A stretch of 64,000 nt of DNA from Tannerella forsythia (GTDB lineage: Bacteria > Bacteroidota > Bacteroidia > Bacteroidales > Tannerellaceae), in contig NZ_RQYN01000004.1 in assembly GCF_003860135.1 (NCBI RefSeq), positions 1 to 64,000 on the forward strand, read 5' to 3'. Shown here one piece after another: positions 46,214-56,105 of the stretch. The position numbers were made by a program, and so were the translations under genes. The notes beneath the pieces were generated by a model, which saw only the letters and a list, made by a program, of their open reading frames with translations, was not told the DNA's origin and did not search any database. The first letter of the stretch is position 1. Each line of letters starts with the position of its first letter.

Positions 46214-47464
46214 TTACGGTTGACGATGTTTCATCTCGTTCAACAGCATAATCAGAGACATGTTCACCGTCCGACGGATATTTTGGTCACGAACGGTCGA
46301 AAAACGAAATTCGTTGGAAACGACATCGTCTCCGTGAGCGACAGCGATCCATACCGTTCCAACAGGCTTCTCTGCCGTACCGCCTCCCGGCCCCGCAAAA
46401 CCAGAAGTGGCCACCGCATAGTCGCAGCCCAAAACCCGCAAGGCTCCGCGCGCCATCTGCTCGACCACCGGCCGACTGACCGCCCCGTACCGTTCCAAAT
46501 CCGTTTCGAAGACATTCAAAAGCTTATGCTTCAACACATTCGAGTACGACACGACACTGCCCACATAGTAGTCCGAGCTTCCGGCCACAGACGTCAGCGC
46601 GGCGGCAATGGCACCGCCGGTACAACTCTCGGCTGTTCCGACCGTCTGTCCTCGCGTTCGCAGGTGCTCACCGATCAGGACTTCGAGATCCTTGTCCCCT
46701 TCCGGCTCAATATGTCCGTACAGCCTCTTCCCTAATTCTTTCCGCAAATTCGCAAGCGTCGTTTCCGCTTCTTCCGGCATCCGGCTGTATGCCGACAGTC
46801 GCAGACGGATGATACCGGCCTGCGGCAAATAAGCAAGCTTGACAAACGAAGGCAAGTTCTTCTCAAAATCTTCCAGTTCAATGGCCAAAGCCGATTCGGT
46901 ATACCCCGTCACCCAATATGTATCATGCTTGATATACAAATCCTGACGGAATTTCTTCTTCAGCCGGGGAATAACTTCATGCGTCATCAACCACTTCATC
47001 TCGGCCGGAACACCGGGCATCGAAACGAAGACTTTACCATCACGCTCGAACCATGTACAGGGAGCTGTTCCGGCTTCGTTCCGAATCACAGTCGCTTTAT
47101 CGGGCACCAGAGCCTGATTCCGGGTCAGTTCGTTCATCGTCAAATTCCGACGTGAAAAGATCTTTTCGATATGGGCATACACCTCTTCCGAAAAACGTAA
47201 CGACGCGTCGAAACAGTCGCATAAAGCATGCAATGTCAAATCATCCGGGGTAGGCCCTAATCCTCCGGTAATCAAAATCACGTCGGCACGACGTCCTGCC
47301 GCATTGACGGCTGATACGATGTCCTCTTTCTTATCGCCCGTAACCGTCTTATGTACCACTTCGAATCCGTTATCATTCAATAGCGAACCCATCCATGCCG
47401 AATTTGTGTCTACCACCTGTCCGATCAGCAGTTCGTCTCCGATCGTTATAATCTCTACAGTCAT
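46214..47464 (-). CDS. cinA: CinA family nicotinamide-nucleotide amidase
   Basis: A 416-residue cytoplasmic protein with the full CinA architecture. The N-terminal MoaB/MogA-like COG1058 domain (about 1-170) has IGDELLIGQVVDTNSAWMG and LITGGLGPTPDDLTLHAL. The C-terminal deamidase domain (about 255-410) has TVGTAESCTGGAIAAALTSV with the active-site Ser and YVGSVVSYSNVLKHKLL. The family hydrolyses NMN to nicotinate mononucleotide and, through the N-terminal part, ADP-ribose. It lies 33 bases downstream of tsaD on the same strand, a pairing that probably reflects a shared housekeeping operon. Confidence 0.93.
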   Translation of the reverse strand: MTVEIITIGDELLIGQVVDTNSAWMGSLLNDNGFEVVHKTVTGDKKEDIVSAVNAAGRRADVILITGGLGPTPDDLTLHALCDCFDASLRFSEEVYAHIEKIFSRRNLTMNELTRNQALVPDKATVIRNEAGTAPCTWFERDGKVFVSMPGVPAEMKWLMTHEVIPRLKKKFRQDLYIKHDTYWVTGYTESALAIELEDFEKNLPSFVKLAYLPQAGIIRLRLSAYSRMPEEAETTLANLRKELGKRLYGHIEPEGDKDLEVLIGEHLRTRGQTVGTAESCTGGAIAAALTSVAGSSDYYVGSVVSYSNVLKHKLLNVFETDLERYGAVSRPVVEQMARGALRVLGCDYAVATSGFAGPGGGTAEKPVGTVWIAVAHGDDVVSNEFRFSTVRDQNIRRTVNMSLIMLLNEMKHRQP

Positions 47465-47497
47465 TTCTTTCTACAATTGAGCATTTCGCTTCCTCAG

Positions 47498-48526
47498 CTA
47501 CAGTTCCACGCGTGCGAACGGCGTAGCATCCATCGGGCAGAAAATCCTGTCTAAATACTTAAAATATCCGGTCATGGCCACCATCGCCGCATTATCGGTC
47601 GTAAAAGCGTTCGGCGGCAAGTAAACCTTCCATCCGAACCGACGGGCATGGTCATGGAATGCATCACGCAGACCCGAATTAGCCGAAACCCCTCCGGCAA
47701 CGGCAACCTCATGAATACCGAAATCATCGACAGCTTTGCGCAACTTATTCATCAGGATGTCGATGACCGTAGCCTGAAGCGAAGCGCAGAGGTCGGCTTT
47801 CCGTTGTTCGATAAAATCGGGATTCGTCTTCAGCTCATCGCGCAACGTATAGAGAAACGATGTTTTCAATCCGCTGAAACTGTAATCGTATCCGGGAATA
47901 TGCGGCTTGCTGAAAGTAAACGCTTTCGGATTTCCCTCATTGGCCAGCCGGTTGACGACCGGCCCGCCCGGATAACCCAGCCCCATCACTTTGGCACATT
48001 TGTCGAACGCTTCGCCGGCAGCATCGTCGATCGTTTGGCCCACCACTTCCATCCGATCGTAGGCATCTACCTTGATAATCTGTGAATTTCCACCGGACAC
48101 CAACAGGCAGATAAAAGGAAATGACGGAAAATCCTGATCCTCGGGAGATTGCTTGATAAAATGCGCCAATACATGAGCTTGCAAATGATTAACTTCAATC
48201 ATCGGAATCCCCAGCGACAAGGCCAGCCCCTTGGCAAAAGAAGTACCCACTAATAGCGAGCCTAACAAGCCCGGCCCACGCGTAAAAGCAATGGCGCTCA
48301 AATCCGATTTATCGATTCCCGCCCGTTTAATCGCTTCCGAAACGACCGGCACAATATTCTGCTGATGCGCCCGTGACGCAAGCTCCGGCACCACACCTCC
48401 ATACGCCTCGTGCACGGCCTGACCTGCAATCACATTCGAAAGCAGTACCCCGTCACGGATCACGGCGCACGACGTATCGTCGCACGAAGATTCAATGCCC
48501 AATATCGTTATATTATTATTTGTCAT
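47498..48526 (-). CDS. tsaD: tRNA N6-adenosine threonylcarbamoyltransferase
   Basis: Catalytic subunit that transfers the threonylcarbamoyl group to A37 of ANN-reading tRNAs. The 342-residue size is normal. It begins with ILGIESSCDDTSCAVI, the ASKHA phosphate loop. The metal-binding histidines are in EVNHLQAHVLAHF, and further signatures are LLVSGGNSQIIKV, GYPGGPVVNRLA and VAVAGGVSANSGLRDAF. It is the first gene of a minus-strand group with cinA, metA and the U32 gene. It is divergent from tamB across a 122-base gap. Confidence 0.96.
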   Translation of the reverse strand: MTNNNITILGIESSCDDTSCAVIRDGVLLSNVIAGQAVHEAYGGVVPELASRAHQQNIVPVVSEAIKRAGIDKSDLSAIAFTRGPGLLGSLLVGTSFAKGLALSLGIPMIEVNHLQAHVLAHFIKQSPEDQDFPSFPFICLLVSGGNSQIIKVDAYDRMEVVGQTIDDAAGEAFDKCAKVMGLGYPGGPVVNRLANEGNPKAFTFSKPHIPGYDYSFSGLKTSFLYTLRDELKTNPDFIEQRKADLCASLQATVIDILMNKLRKAVDDFGIHEVAVAGGVSANSGLRDAFHDHARRFGWKVYLPPNAFTTDNAAMVAMTGYFKYLDRIFCPMDATPFARVEL

Positions 48527-48607
48527 ACTAAAGTCTTCGGTTTCGCTTAACGAAAATTAGGGCACAAAATAACAAAATCTACGGCGATAATGATTAGTTT
48601 TGTGAGT

Positions 48608-48615
48608 TAAATTTG
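48608..48615 (+). promoter_or_regulatory. -7 box upstream of tamB
   Basis: TAAATTTG matches TAnnTTTG on the plus strand. It lies 41 bases upstream of the ATT candidate start and 71 bases upstream of the GTG candidate. No good TTTG is seen at the usual distance. Confidence 0.45.
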
Positions 48616-48648
48616 ATTTTCAAGCCGTTCATATAAACAGGTCGCGAT

Positions 48649-51600
48649 ATTAAAGCATTAAAATACATCGTTATAACGGTGCTCATCATCGGGTGGATCG
48701 GTTATGCGTTTCCCGCATTGCTGCTGCATATTCCGATGGTACAGGAGAAGATTGCATCGGAGGCAGAGAAAGAACTCTCCGCCCGGCTTGACGTACCCGT
48801 TACCGTAGGTAAAGTCGATATCGAGTGGTTAAACCGTCTCGTGTTGGGAGACGTTTCGATCGACGATCCAAACGGACGGAGGCTGTTTGAAGCCGATCAT
48901 ATCTCGGCCGGATTTAAAATCTGGCCGCTGCTCCACGGCCAATGGGTTTTCACGACCGTCCGCCTGTTCGGCTTCTCGCTTAATATCGAACGGGAGACGC
49001 CCGAAAGTCCTTTAAACCTGCAATTCGTCATTGATGCTTTGGCGTCAAAAGATACACTCTCCAAGACGAATATCGACCTAAAAATCAATTCGATTCTACT
49101 CCGTCGGGGTCGCCTGAAATATGATGTACTCAGTGCGCCCTATTCGGTCAATCAATTTAGTGCCGGGCATATTCATTTGGATGACATAAACGGAAAAATA
49201 GGACTGCCGGCCTTGGGTAACGAAACTTTTTCGGTAGAGATTCATAAGCTCGGCATGAAAGAACAGTCGGGATTCCGATTGAATAAGTTATCCGCTCTCG
49301 TAACCGGCAATCAGGACAGTGTTACGGTTCGTCAATTTAAAATCTTGTTGCCACAGACACAATTGCATATTGCCAGCGCTTCCGTCCGAAGCAGCATCGA
49401 CCGACTGCTGAAAGGGCAGACAGAAGCTCCCGTAACGATACAGATTGATCCATCCCAAATCAGTCTCAAAGATTTGTCTGCATTTGTGCCGGCGTTTCAA
49501 AACGCTTCCGAACCTTTTCAGTTATCAGCTTCCGCATCAGGGACAGTCGACAATCTGACGGTTCGTGACTTAACGGTAAAACAAGGTCGTACGCTGTCAT
49601 TGAAAGCGCAGATGAACCTGAAAAGTATCTGGCATCCGGAAAAAAGTTATTTATTCGGACAGGTAAGCAGCTTACAACTGGCATCAGAAAGCTTAGGCCG
49701 AATCATCAATAACTTTCAAGAAACGCCCGTTTCGCTTCCCACATCTATCAACCAACTCGGAATGATCCATTTTACCGGAGAGATATCCGGATTCATCGAT
49801 CAGTTGGTAGCTTTCGGAAAACTATCTTCCGACATCGGATTGCTTGAGATGGATATGCTCATCGGTCGAGAGAGGGAACACCGATCTGCAACGTATCTGA
49901 AAGGTAAAATCGCATCTTCCGAATTGGATATCGCACCGCTGTTCAACGAAAATAATCCGTATGGAAAAGTCCGATTCAATGCGGAGTTAGACGCATCCAA
50001 GCCAGCCAACGGTGCGTTTTCCGGGACTGTTCAGGCCAAAATCGACCGGTTTGAATACGAAAAATATACGTACGAGAACATCTTACTTTCCGGTGGTTTC
50101 CGTCCGAAAGAGTTCAACGGCACCATCCACATCGATGACCCGAACGGAAAACTTCATGCCGAAGGACTCTTCAACAACAACGGAGAACAATCGGAATTTA
50201 ATTTCTCCGCCACGTTGGAACATTTCCGTCCGGACAAACTGCATCTCACCGAAAAATATGACTCGCCCGAGCTTTCGTTCCAAGTAAACAGCAACTTCAC
50301 CGGGAACCATATCGATAACTTCCAAGGACAGATTTCCATTGACAAGCTGTCATTCCTGACACGTTCCGATACTTTTCTGCTAAATACGGCACGCATTCAG
50401 GCTTCGGGAGTATCGTCCGAACGGAAGCTAACGGTCTATTCGGATCTTTTGAACGGAGAAGTAACCGGCTCCTATTCTTTCACTCATCTTCTTCCTTCGC
50501 TGGTGAACCTTGTTCGTCCTTATCTTCCTTCGCTGAGCACAGCCTTCCCGCCAAGTGCTCCTACCGGAGTAGACAGTTATTCCTTTACGATGAACATTGA
50601 AAATACCGAACGGCTCTCTAAAGCGCTGAAGCTCCCGGCCGCCTTATTAGCTCCGTCGCACATCTCCGGATACTACGACAACCCGAATGGACGGTTCCAT
50701 CTCAATGCTTCATTACCTCGATTCGAGATTTCCCGATCCGTCTTCAAAGATGGTTCCGTCGTGTTACACAATCCGAATGGGGCTATGAAGGCAGAAATAC
50801 GAGCGACTCAACTGCAACAGAAAGGCTCTCAGAACCAAATTCACATCAAGGCCGATGCCGCCAACGACCGATTGACGACTTCTCTCACACTGGAAAACAA
50901 CCGGAAAGACGGAGTTAAAATCGCTCTCTCTTCTTCCACGCAATTTTCCACAACGGAAGAAGACGGAGACAAAAGACTGATTTCCAAAATGTCGATCGAA
51001 CCGAACCGAATCATCATCAAAGATTCCACTTGGAATATTCATCCGGCCTCCATCACGATCAATAAAGAGAAGATATTCGTAGACAATATCCATCTGTCTA
51101 AAGGCGACCAGTATCTCCGCATCAATGGAACAATCTCTTCCGGCAAGCCTCAGGAAACGCTTACTCTCGATCTGAACGACATTGAGCTAAGCTATATTTT
51201 CGACATCGTAAATATTCCCGCCCTGCAATTCGGAGGAAGAGCGACCGGAACCGTCCGCCTCAACGACCTCTACGGAAGTCGTATCATCAATACCAACTTA
51301 GAGGTACAGGATTTCTCATTCAATCAGGTCGTGCAGGGACGCTTGAATCTTTTCAGCGAGTGGGATAACGATCAGAATGGCATCCTGTTGCTGGGCACCA
51401 TCTACAAAGATCGTTCGACATGGACCGATGTGAACGGGTATATTTATCCCGTCGGCGAAAAAGAAGGGCTTTCTCTATATTTTGACGCAAAAGATTTAGA
51501 TATCGGTCTGTTACGTCCATATCTCAGCTCCTTCACCCAAACATTTGAAGGTAGCTGCTATGGCAATCTGCATTTGTACGGGCCTTTCTCCGAGCTTTCG

Positions 51601-53085
51601 TTCGAAGGTAAGGCACTGATCCGAAACGGCCGCATCGGCGTTGATTTTCTCCATACGATATATACTTTCTCCGATTCCGTTTTTCTGACCCCCACCTCTA
51701 TCGAGGGCCGAAATATCGTGATTCAGGATAAGCATGGCAATAAAGGGGCGGTCGACTTTACCGTGCAGCACCATCACCTCGAGGATTTCGGTTTTTCAGC
51801 CGATATCAAAGCAAACAATCTGTTATTATACGATGCTTCGGAGAGAACAAATCCCAATATTTACGGAGTCTTGTACGGAACCGGAAATGCCAATCTTCGA
51901 GGCACAGAACGACTTATCCATATCAATGCCAATATGCGAAGCGACCGCAATACGACGGTCGGCTTCAACTTTGCCAACGGATCATCAGCCGAAGAGTACG
52001 ACTTTATCCGCTTTAAAGACTATCCGACAACAAAAGACAGCACGATTTCCAGAACAATCGCACAAGCGGCCAATGACGATGACGAAGGAACGGAAATACG
52101 CATCAACATCGTTGCCGATGTAACTCCGGACGCCAAACTGGAGCTGATTATCGACCCTGTCAGCGGAGATAAAATCAAAGGCAACGGAAACGGGAATCTG
52201 CAAATCCAATACGGCACAAGTACCAATCTGGCCATGTACGGAGGATACACGATTCGAGAGGGAAGCTACAACTTCAGCCTGCAACAGGTCATTTACAAAG
52301 ATTTCAATATCAGGGAAGGAAGCCGAATCGACTTTCGTGGCGACCCGATGAATGCACTGCTCAATCTGGATGCAAGCTATCACGTGAAAGCCAATATCCA
52401 GGATTTGGATGAACGATTGGCTGTGGAAAGCGGTATTCAACGTAACATCCCTGTAAACTGCCTGCTAAAACTGAACGGCCGACTACAAAACCCGACAATC
52501 TCGTTCGATATGGAGTTTCCAAATTCAAGTCATGAGCTGGCGAGACAAGTACGTTCGTTCATCGGGACGGAAGATATGATGACACGACAGATCGTTTATC
52601 TACTTGTACTCAACAAATTCTACACACCGGATTACTCGAAAAATGCGTATCGGCCGAATGAGTTCAGCGCCATGGCCTCTTCGGCCTTGTCGTCGCAACT
52701 CTCCGGTATCCTGAACAGCCTGACGGATAAGGTGCAGATCGGAACGAACTTCCGCTCTCGTCAGGATGGTATCACCGATACCGAATTCGAGATGCTTCTG
52801 TCAAGTCAGCTGCTAAACAACCGTTTGCTATTCAACGGAAACTTCGGGTATCGCGACAATTACATTCAGCGTAACGCGTTCGTCGGAGAGTTCGATCTGG
52901 AATACAAACTGACGCCTTCGGGCGAGATTCGCCTGAAAGCGTACAGCCATGCCAACGACATGTACTACCGGTATAATCTGAAATCGGCGACCCGGCAAGG
53001 GGTCGGATTGATGTTTCACAAGGATTTTTCTACACTGTCGGAGATTTTCCGGAGAAGAAAGGAACGCGCGGCAAACCGACAATAA
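48649..53085 (+). CDS. tamB: TamB-like translocation and assembly protein
   Basis: A very long periplasm-spanning protein, tethered by one N-terminal helix, that works with TamL/TamA at the outer membrane. The body is repetitive beta-strand sequence (AsmA-like at about 30-250, for example GDVSIDDPNGRRLFEADHIS). It ends in the TamB/DUF490 domain (about 1000-1478), with RIDFRGDPMNALLNLDASY, FDMEFPNSSHELARQVRSF and SGILNSLTDKVQIGTNFRS. The start is doubtful. The first conventional start is GTG at 48679, which cuts into the signal anchor (1468 residues). An in-frame ATT at 48649 would give MKALKYIVITVLIIGWIGYA, a far better anchor with a basic N-terminus (1478 residues), and is used here. An in-frame TAA at 48634 prevents further extension. 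Confidence 0.88.
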   Translation: MKALKYIVITVLIIGWIGYAFPALLLHIPMVQEKIASEAEKELSARLDVPVTVGKVDIEWLNRLVLGDVSIDDPNGRRLFEADHISAGFKIWPLLHGQWVFTTVRLFGFSLNIERETPESPLNLQFVIDALASKDTLSKTNIDLKINSILLRRGRLKYDVLSAPYSVNQFSAGHIHLDDINGKIGLPALGNETFSVEIHKLGMKEQSGFRLNKLSALVTGNQDSVTVRQFKILLPQTQLHIASASVRSSIDRLLKGQTEAPVTIQIDPSQISLKDLSAFVPAFQNASEPFQLSASASGTVDNLTVRDLTVKQGRTLSLKAQMNLKSIWHPEKSYLFGQVSSLQLASESLGRIINNFQETPVSLPTSINQLGMIHFTGEISGFIDQLVAFGKLSSDIGLLEMDMLIGREREHRSATYLKGKIASSELDIAPLFNENNPYGKVRFNAELDASKPANGAFSGTVQAKIDRFEYEKYTYENILLSGGFRPKEFNGTIHIDDPNGKLHAEGLFNNNGEQSEFNFSATLEHFRPDKLHLTEKYDSPELSFQVNSNFTGNHIDNFQGQISIDKLSFLTRSDTFLLNTARIQASGVSSERKLTVYSDLLNGEVTGSYSFTHLLPSLVNLVRPYLPSLSTAFPPSAPTGVDSYSFTMNIENTERLSKALKLPAALLAPSHISGYYDNPNGRFHLNASLPRFEISRSVFKDGSVVLHNPNGAMKAEIRATQLQQKGSQNQIHIKADAANDRLTTSLTLENNRKDGVKIALSSSTQFSTTEEDGDKRLISKMSIEPNRIIIKDSTWNIHPASITINKEKIFVDNIHLSKGDQYLRINGTISSGKPQETLTLDLNDIELSYIFDIVNIPALQFGGRATGTVRLNDLYGSRIINTNLEVQDFSFNQVVQGRLNLFSEWDNDQNGILLLGTIYKDRSTWTDVNGYIYPVGEKEGLSLYFDAKDLDIGLLRPYLSSFTQTFEGSCYGNLHLYGPFSELSFEGKALIRNGRIGVDFLHTIYTFSDSVFLTPTSIEGRNIVIQDKHGNKGAVDFTVQHHHLEDFGFSADIKANNLLLYDASERTNPNIYGVLYGTGNANLRGTERLIHINANMRSDRNTTVGFNFANGSSAEEYDFIRFKDYPTTKDSTISRTIAQAANDDDEGTEIRINIVADVTPDAKLELIIDPVSGDKIKGNGNGNLQIQYGTSTNLAMYGGYTIREGSYNFSLQQVIYKDFNIREGSRIDFRGDPMNALLNLDASYHVKANIQDLDERLAVESGIQRNIPVNCLLKLNGRLQNPTISFDMEFPNSSHELARQVRSFIGTEDMMTRQIVYLLVLNKFYTPDYSKNAYRPNEFSAMASSALSSQLSGILNSLTDKVQIGTNFRSRQDGITDTEFEMLLSSQLLNNRLLFNGNFGYRDNYIQRNAFVGEFDLEYKLTPSGEIRLKAYSHANDMYYRYNLKSATRQGVGLMFHKDFSTLSEIFRRRKERAANRQ

Positions 53086-53110
53086 ACGACAAGAGTCCTG
53101 CTATCGCTTT

Positions 53111-53830
53111 TCAGAACAGGATACCGACAGACATACTCAGGCCATTCAAGTATTTACTCATACGCATCGACGAAGGAGTCGCTCCCCGATCATACGAGAA
53201 AGGGTCAAATTCGGAATGCAGCCGGCTTAACCCGTATTCATAGCCGATATCGAACGCCAACTTGCCGATCACCACTTCCATCGCCGTATAAGCAGCCCAA
53301 TGATAAGGCGACGTATCTCCTTTATACGAAAAAGATGTATGTGATCCGTTTGACGTAAAACGCACATCGTAGTTGTACTTCAGCTTGACACCGCCCATCA
53401 CACTGAATATGTAAGGATTTTGTTTAATCAGGTGGTAACCGATCACCACCGGTACTTCAAGCGATAGCATCCGCATCGTCATCGATTGCGGAAACTCCAT
53501 TGCTCCTTCGTTTGTTTGTGCCGAAGCAGGACGAATTACACCAAACGAAACATCTCCTCTTGAGTAGTTCCACGATGCCGATGGCTGAACAAAAAAGCGA
53601 TCTACATTGACGCGTACCAAGAAACCGGCCGTATAACCGACATTATGCTTCAGATGAATATTTTCGATCGTAACACCATCCAGATCAATCGATGAAATAT
53701 CCGACTGCATCGCTCTCAGTCCGAGTTTAAAACCCAAATTGAATATCTTATCTTCCTGCTTGATGAGCTGCTGTGCTGCCATCTCACCGAAACACATAGC
53801 ACCGAACAACAAGAGAAACACCTTCTTCAT
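53111..53830 (-). CDS. Outer membrane beta-barrel protein
   Basis: A 239-residue protein with signal peptide MKKVFLLLFGAMCFGEMAAQ. It follows the small PorT/OmpX-like beta-barrel pattern: FNLGFKLGLRAMQSDISSI, NVGYTAGFLVRVNVDRFFVQ, MLSLEVPVVIGYHLIKQNPY, and LAFDIGYEYGLSRLH. It ends in alternating hydrophobic strand residues with a terminal Phe (MSVGILF), a usual outer membrane insertion signal. The specific role is unknown. It starts 4 bases after the stop of the flavin reductase gene and is the last gene of the pyrBI transcript direction. Its 3' end is 25 bases from the convergent tamB stop. Confidence 0.8.
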   Translation of the reverse strand: MKKVFLLLFGAMCFGEMAAQQLIKQEDKIFNLGFKLGLRAMQSDISSIDLDGVTIENIHLKHNVGYTAGFLVRVNVDRFFVQPSASWNYSRGDVSFGVIRPASAQTNEGAMEFPQSMTMRMLSLEVPVVIGYHLIKQNPYIFSVMGGVKLKYNYDVRFTSNGSHTSFSYKGDTSPYHWAAYTAMEVVIGKLAFDIGYEYGLSRLHSEFDPFSYDRGATPSSMRMSKYLNGLSMSVGILF

Positions 53831-53834
53831 GCGC

Positions 53835-54401
53835 CTATTTTTTCTTCTTCACCGACCAACCGAAGAAACCCAGCAAGTCGCCCACCCCATAGTACTTTCC
53901 ATGTACATACGTCAATAGATCTGCCTTCTGCATATCGAAAGCACCGGTTTCGGGATGAAGGTATTTCTCGTCGGCTTTCACATTGACAACCTCCGAAATA
54001 AACATGTCGTGCGAACCGAGCGTCATCACTTCTTTTACCCGACATTCGATGCAAAGCGGCGATTCCTCGATCAGCGGAGCCCGAACGACGGAGGCTCGTC
54101 CGGGCGTAAGCTTCATCTCCTCGAATTTCCGATGATCCTTTCCCGAAACAACACCACACCAGTCGGTGGCAAATGCCATATCACGGGTCGTCAGATTAAT
54201 CACATACTCCATATTCTTTTTCAGGATAGGATATGAAAAGCGTTCGGGACGCACCGAGATGTAGCACATCGGCGGGTTCGAACAGATCGTTCCGACCCAG
54301 CTTACGGTCAAAATATTATATTCCGACGGTTCGCTGCCGCACGAAATCATCACCGCCGGCAGCGGATAAATCATGGTTCCCGGTTTCCAGTCTTGTTTCA
54401 T
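53835..54401 (-). CDS. Flavin reductase family (flavoredoxin-like) protein
   Basis: A 188-residue cytoplasmic FMN-binding protein. The family pattern is clear: MISCGSEPSEYNILTVSWVG near the N-terminus, then CYISVRPERFSYPILKKNMEY for FMN contact. A middle segment follows with LTPGRASVVRAPLIEESPLC and ECRVKEVMTLGSHDMFISEV, the hallmark IECRV plus GSHDMFIGEV-like motif. It ends with a Lys-rich tail. Members reduce flavins or act as electron carriers in anaerobes; the physiological partner is unknown. It lies 50 bases downstream of pyrI and 4 bases upstream of the beta-barrel gene. Confidence 0.9.
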   Translation of the reverse strand: MKQDWKPGTMIYPLPAVMISCGSEPSEYNILTVSWVGTICSNPPMCYISVRPERFSYPILKKNMEYVINLTTRDMAFATDWCGVVSGKDHRKFEEMKLTPGRASVVRAPLIEESPLCIECRVKEVMTLGSHDMFISEVVNVKADEKYLHPETGAFDMQKADLLTYVHGKYYGVGDLLGFFGWSVKKKK

Positions 54402-54451
54402 AATCAGCTGTTTTACAGTAAAGGTTCTTCCCGTAAGTCACACAGACTTAT

Positions 54452-54919
54452 TTATTTGATTGTAATTTCTTCCTTATTCGTTTTACGTTCACAATAGCGG
54501 CATTTGACAGCGCCCGTCTCTTTGTCCGTCACATAGAAATGAGATTTCATCGGCTCATTGTTCGTAATACACTTGGGATTGTTGCATCGGATGATATCGA
54601 TCAGTTCATCGGGCAGACTGACGCATTTCTTTTCGACGACTTCATAATCTCGGATGATGTTAAGCACAACGTTCGGTGCGACAAGTGCGATTCGGTTGAT
54701 CTCGTCTTCTTCAAAAAACTTATCCGCAATCTTGATCATGCCTTTCCGTCCCATCTTTTTGCTTTCAAAGTTGTTACCGATCGTAATACGGTTATCCGTT
54801 TTATCAAGTCCAAGCAGTTCAGCGACTTTAAATAACTGTGCCGGGGGAATATGGTCTATGGCCGTACCGTTTTCAAGCGCGGCCACCTGCAATTCTTTTC
54901 GTTTACCTTTGTTTGACAT
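54452..54919 (-). CDS. pyrI: Aspartate carbamoyltransferase regulatory subunit
   Basis: Regulatory chain of aspartate carbamoyltransferase, which binds nucleotides and mediates feedback control of pyrimidine synthesis. The 155 residues contain the allosteric domain ([40 protein letters not shown]) and the C-terminal zinc domain with four cysteines: CNNPKC and CRYC. It follows pyrB by 12 bases on the same strand. PyrB and PyrI together would form the dodecameric enzyme of the E. coli type. Confidence 0.96.
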   Translation of the reverse strand: MSNKGKRKELQVAALENGTAIDHIPPAQLFKVAELLGLDKTDNRITIGNNFESKKMGRKGMIKIADKFFEEDEINRIALVAPNVVLNIIRDYEVVEKKCVSLPDELIDIIRCNNPKCITNNEPMKSHFYVTDKETGAVKCRYCERKTNKEEITIK

Positions 54920-54931
54920 CTTTATCTCTGA

Positions 54932-55864
54932 TTAATTGTCGATTTTTGTCTTTATATCAATGCCCAGCACGTCGCAGATAATCGCCTCGCGAGTAAAAAG
55001 ACCGTTCCGTGCCTGCTGGATGTAATACGCCTTCGGATTATCGTCCACATCGTAAGCAATCTCGTACACACGCGGTAACGGGTGTAATACCCGCAAATTC
55101 GGACGCGAGTGTTCGAGCATCCTGTTATGCAGGATATACACGTTTTTGACCCGCTCGTATTCAACAAGGTCGGTAAAGCGTTCACGTTGTACACGCGTCA
55201 TATAAAGGATATCCGTCTGGTTGATAATCTCTTCGGAGAAGACGGTATGTTCATGAAACTCGATGCCGTGCATACGGCAAAAATGTTTCTGCTCTTCCGG
55301 CATCTTCAATTCCTCCGGAGCGATAAAATGGAACGTCGGATGGAAGTGCGACATACCGACAATCAGCGAATGAATCGTACGCCCGTATTTCAGGTCGCCT
55401 ACCATCGTGATGGTCAGGTTATCGAGGGTCCCTTGCGTTTTCTTGATCGAATAGAGGTCGAGCAGTGTCTGTGAAGGGTGTTGATTGGCGCCGTCGCCGG
55501 CATTGATGATAGGCACCTTCGTCACTTCGGAAGCGTAACGGGCGGCCCCTTCAAGATGGTGGCGCATGATGATCACATCGGCATAATTGCTGACCATCAG
55601 AATCGTGTCTTTAAGGGTCTCCCCTTTTGACGAGCTGGTGGTCGACGCGTCCTGAAAACCGATGACACGCCCTCCCAAACGGTTCACGGATGTTTCAAAA
55701 CTCAGGCGTGTACGTGTCGAGGGTTCGAAAAAGAGGGTGGCCGCGATCTTGCCTTCAAGCAGGCGGCGGTCGGGATTTTCTTCAAACTTTCGGGCGTTCT
55801 CAAGAATGCGCAGAATATCTTCTTTCGCACACTGGTCGATCGATACTAAACTTTTATTTAACAT
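54932..55864 (-). CDS. pyrB: Aspartate carbamoyltransferase catalytic subunit
   Basis: Makes carbamoyl aspartate in pyrimidine synthesis. I start at the ATG giving [20 protein letters not shown], for 310 residues, the normal size; a longer in-frame reading to 55975 adds 37 unconserved residues and runs over the promoter box at 55886-55893. Motifs are [20 protein letters not shown] (carbamoyl phosphate site), the [13 protein letters not shown] loop, [14 protein letters not shown] and [14 protein letters not shown]. It is the first gene of pyrB-pyrI-flavin reductase-beta-barrel. Confidence 0.96.
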   Translation of the reverse strand: MLNKSLVSIDQCAKEDILRILENARKFEENPDRRLLEGKIAATLFFEPSTRTRLSFETSVNRLGGRVIGFQDASTTSSSKGETLKDTILMVSNYADVIIMRHHLEGAARYASEVTKVPIINAGDGANQHPSQTLLDLYSIKKTQGTLDNLTITMVGDLKYGRTIHSLIVGMSHFHPTFHFIAPEELKMPEEQKHFCRMHGIEFHEHTVFSEEIINQTDILYMTRVQRERFTDLVEYERVKNVYILHNRMLEHSRPNLRVLHPLPRVYEIAYDVDDNPKAYYIQQARNGLFTREAIICDVLGIDIKTKIDN

Positions 55865-55885
55865 GACAGGATGATTGTATGGCCA

Positions 55886-55893
55886 CAAATGTA
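55886..55893 (-). promoter_or_regulatory. -7 box of pyrB
   Basis: CAAATGTA reads TACATTTG on the minus strand, 22 bases upstream of the pyrB start chosen here. The rest of 55894-56042, up to the rpsO terminator, holds no gene that I can see. Confidence 0.55.
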
Positions 55894-56042
55894 AGAAAAA
55901 AAATTTATCCGGTGCGAAGCCATAGAAAGAAGTTTTTCGCACGAAAAAGTTCGCGGATTCAAGGATGGAATGCAATTGAATTTACGGCGGAGTCTTGCCG
56001 CTGTAAAAGATCGGGCTTGTTGAGCAGTACGAATCATAAACC

Positions 56043-56080
56043 AAAAAAGCAACTGCCCTCTTGCGGGCAGTTGCTTTTTT
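56043..56080 (-). terminator. Terminator of rpsO
   Basis: AAAAAAGCAACTGCCC (56043-56058), six-base loop TCTTGC, and GGGCAGTTGCTTTTTT (56065-56080) form a perfect 16-bp stem ending in a T-tract for the minus strand. It is placed 25 bases after the rpsO stop. It would also terminate plus-strand transcription. Confidence 0.93.
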
Positions 56081-56105
56081 ATACGTTGTGTTCGGATATC
56101 CGGAT

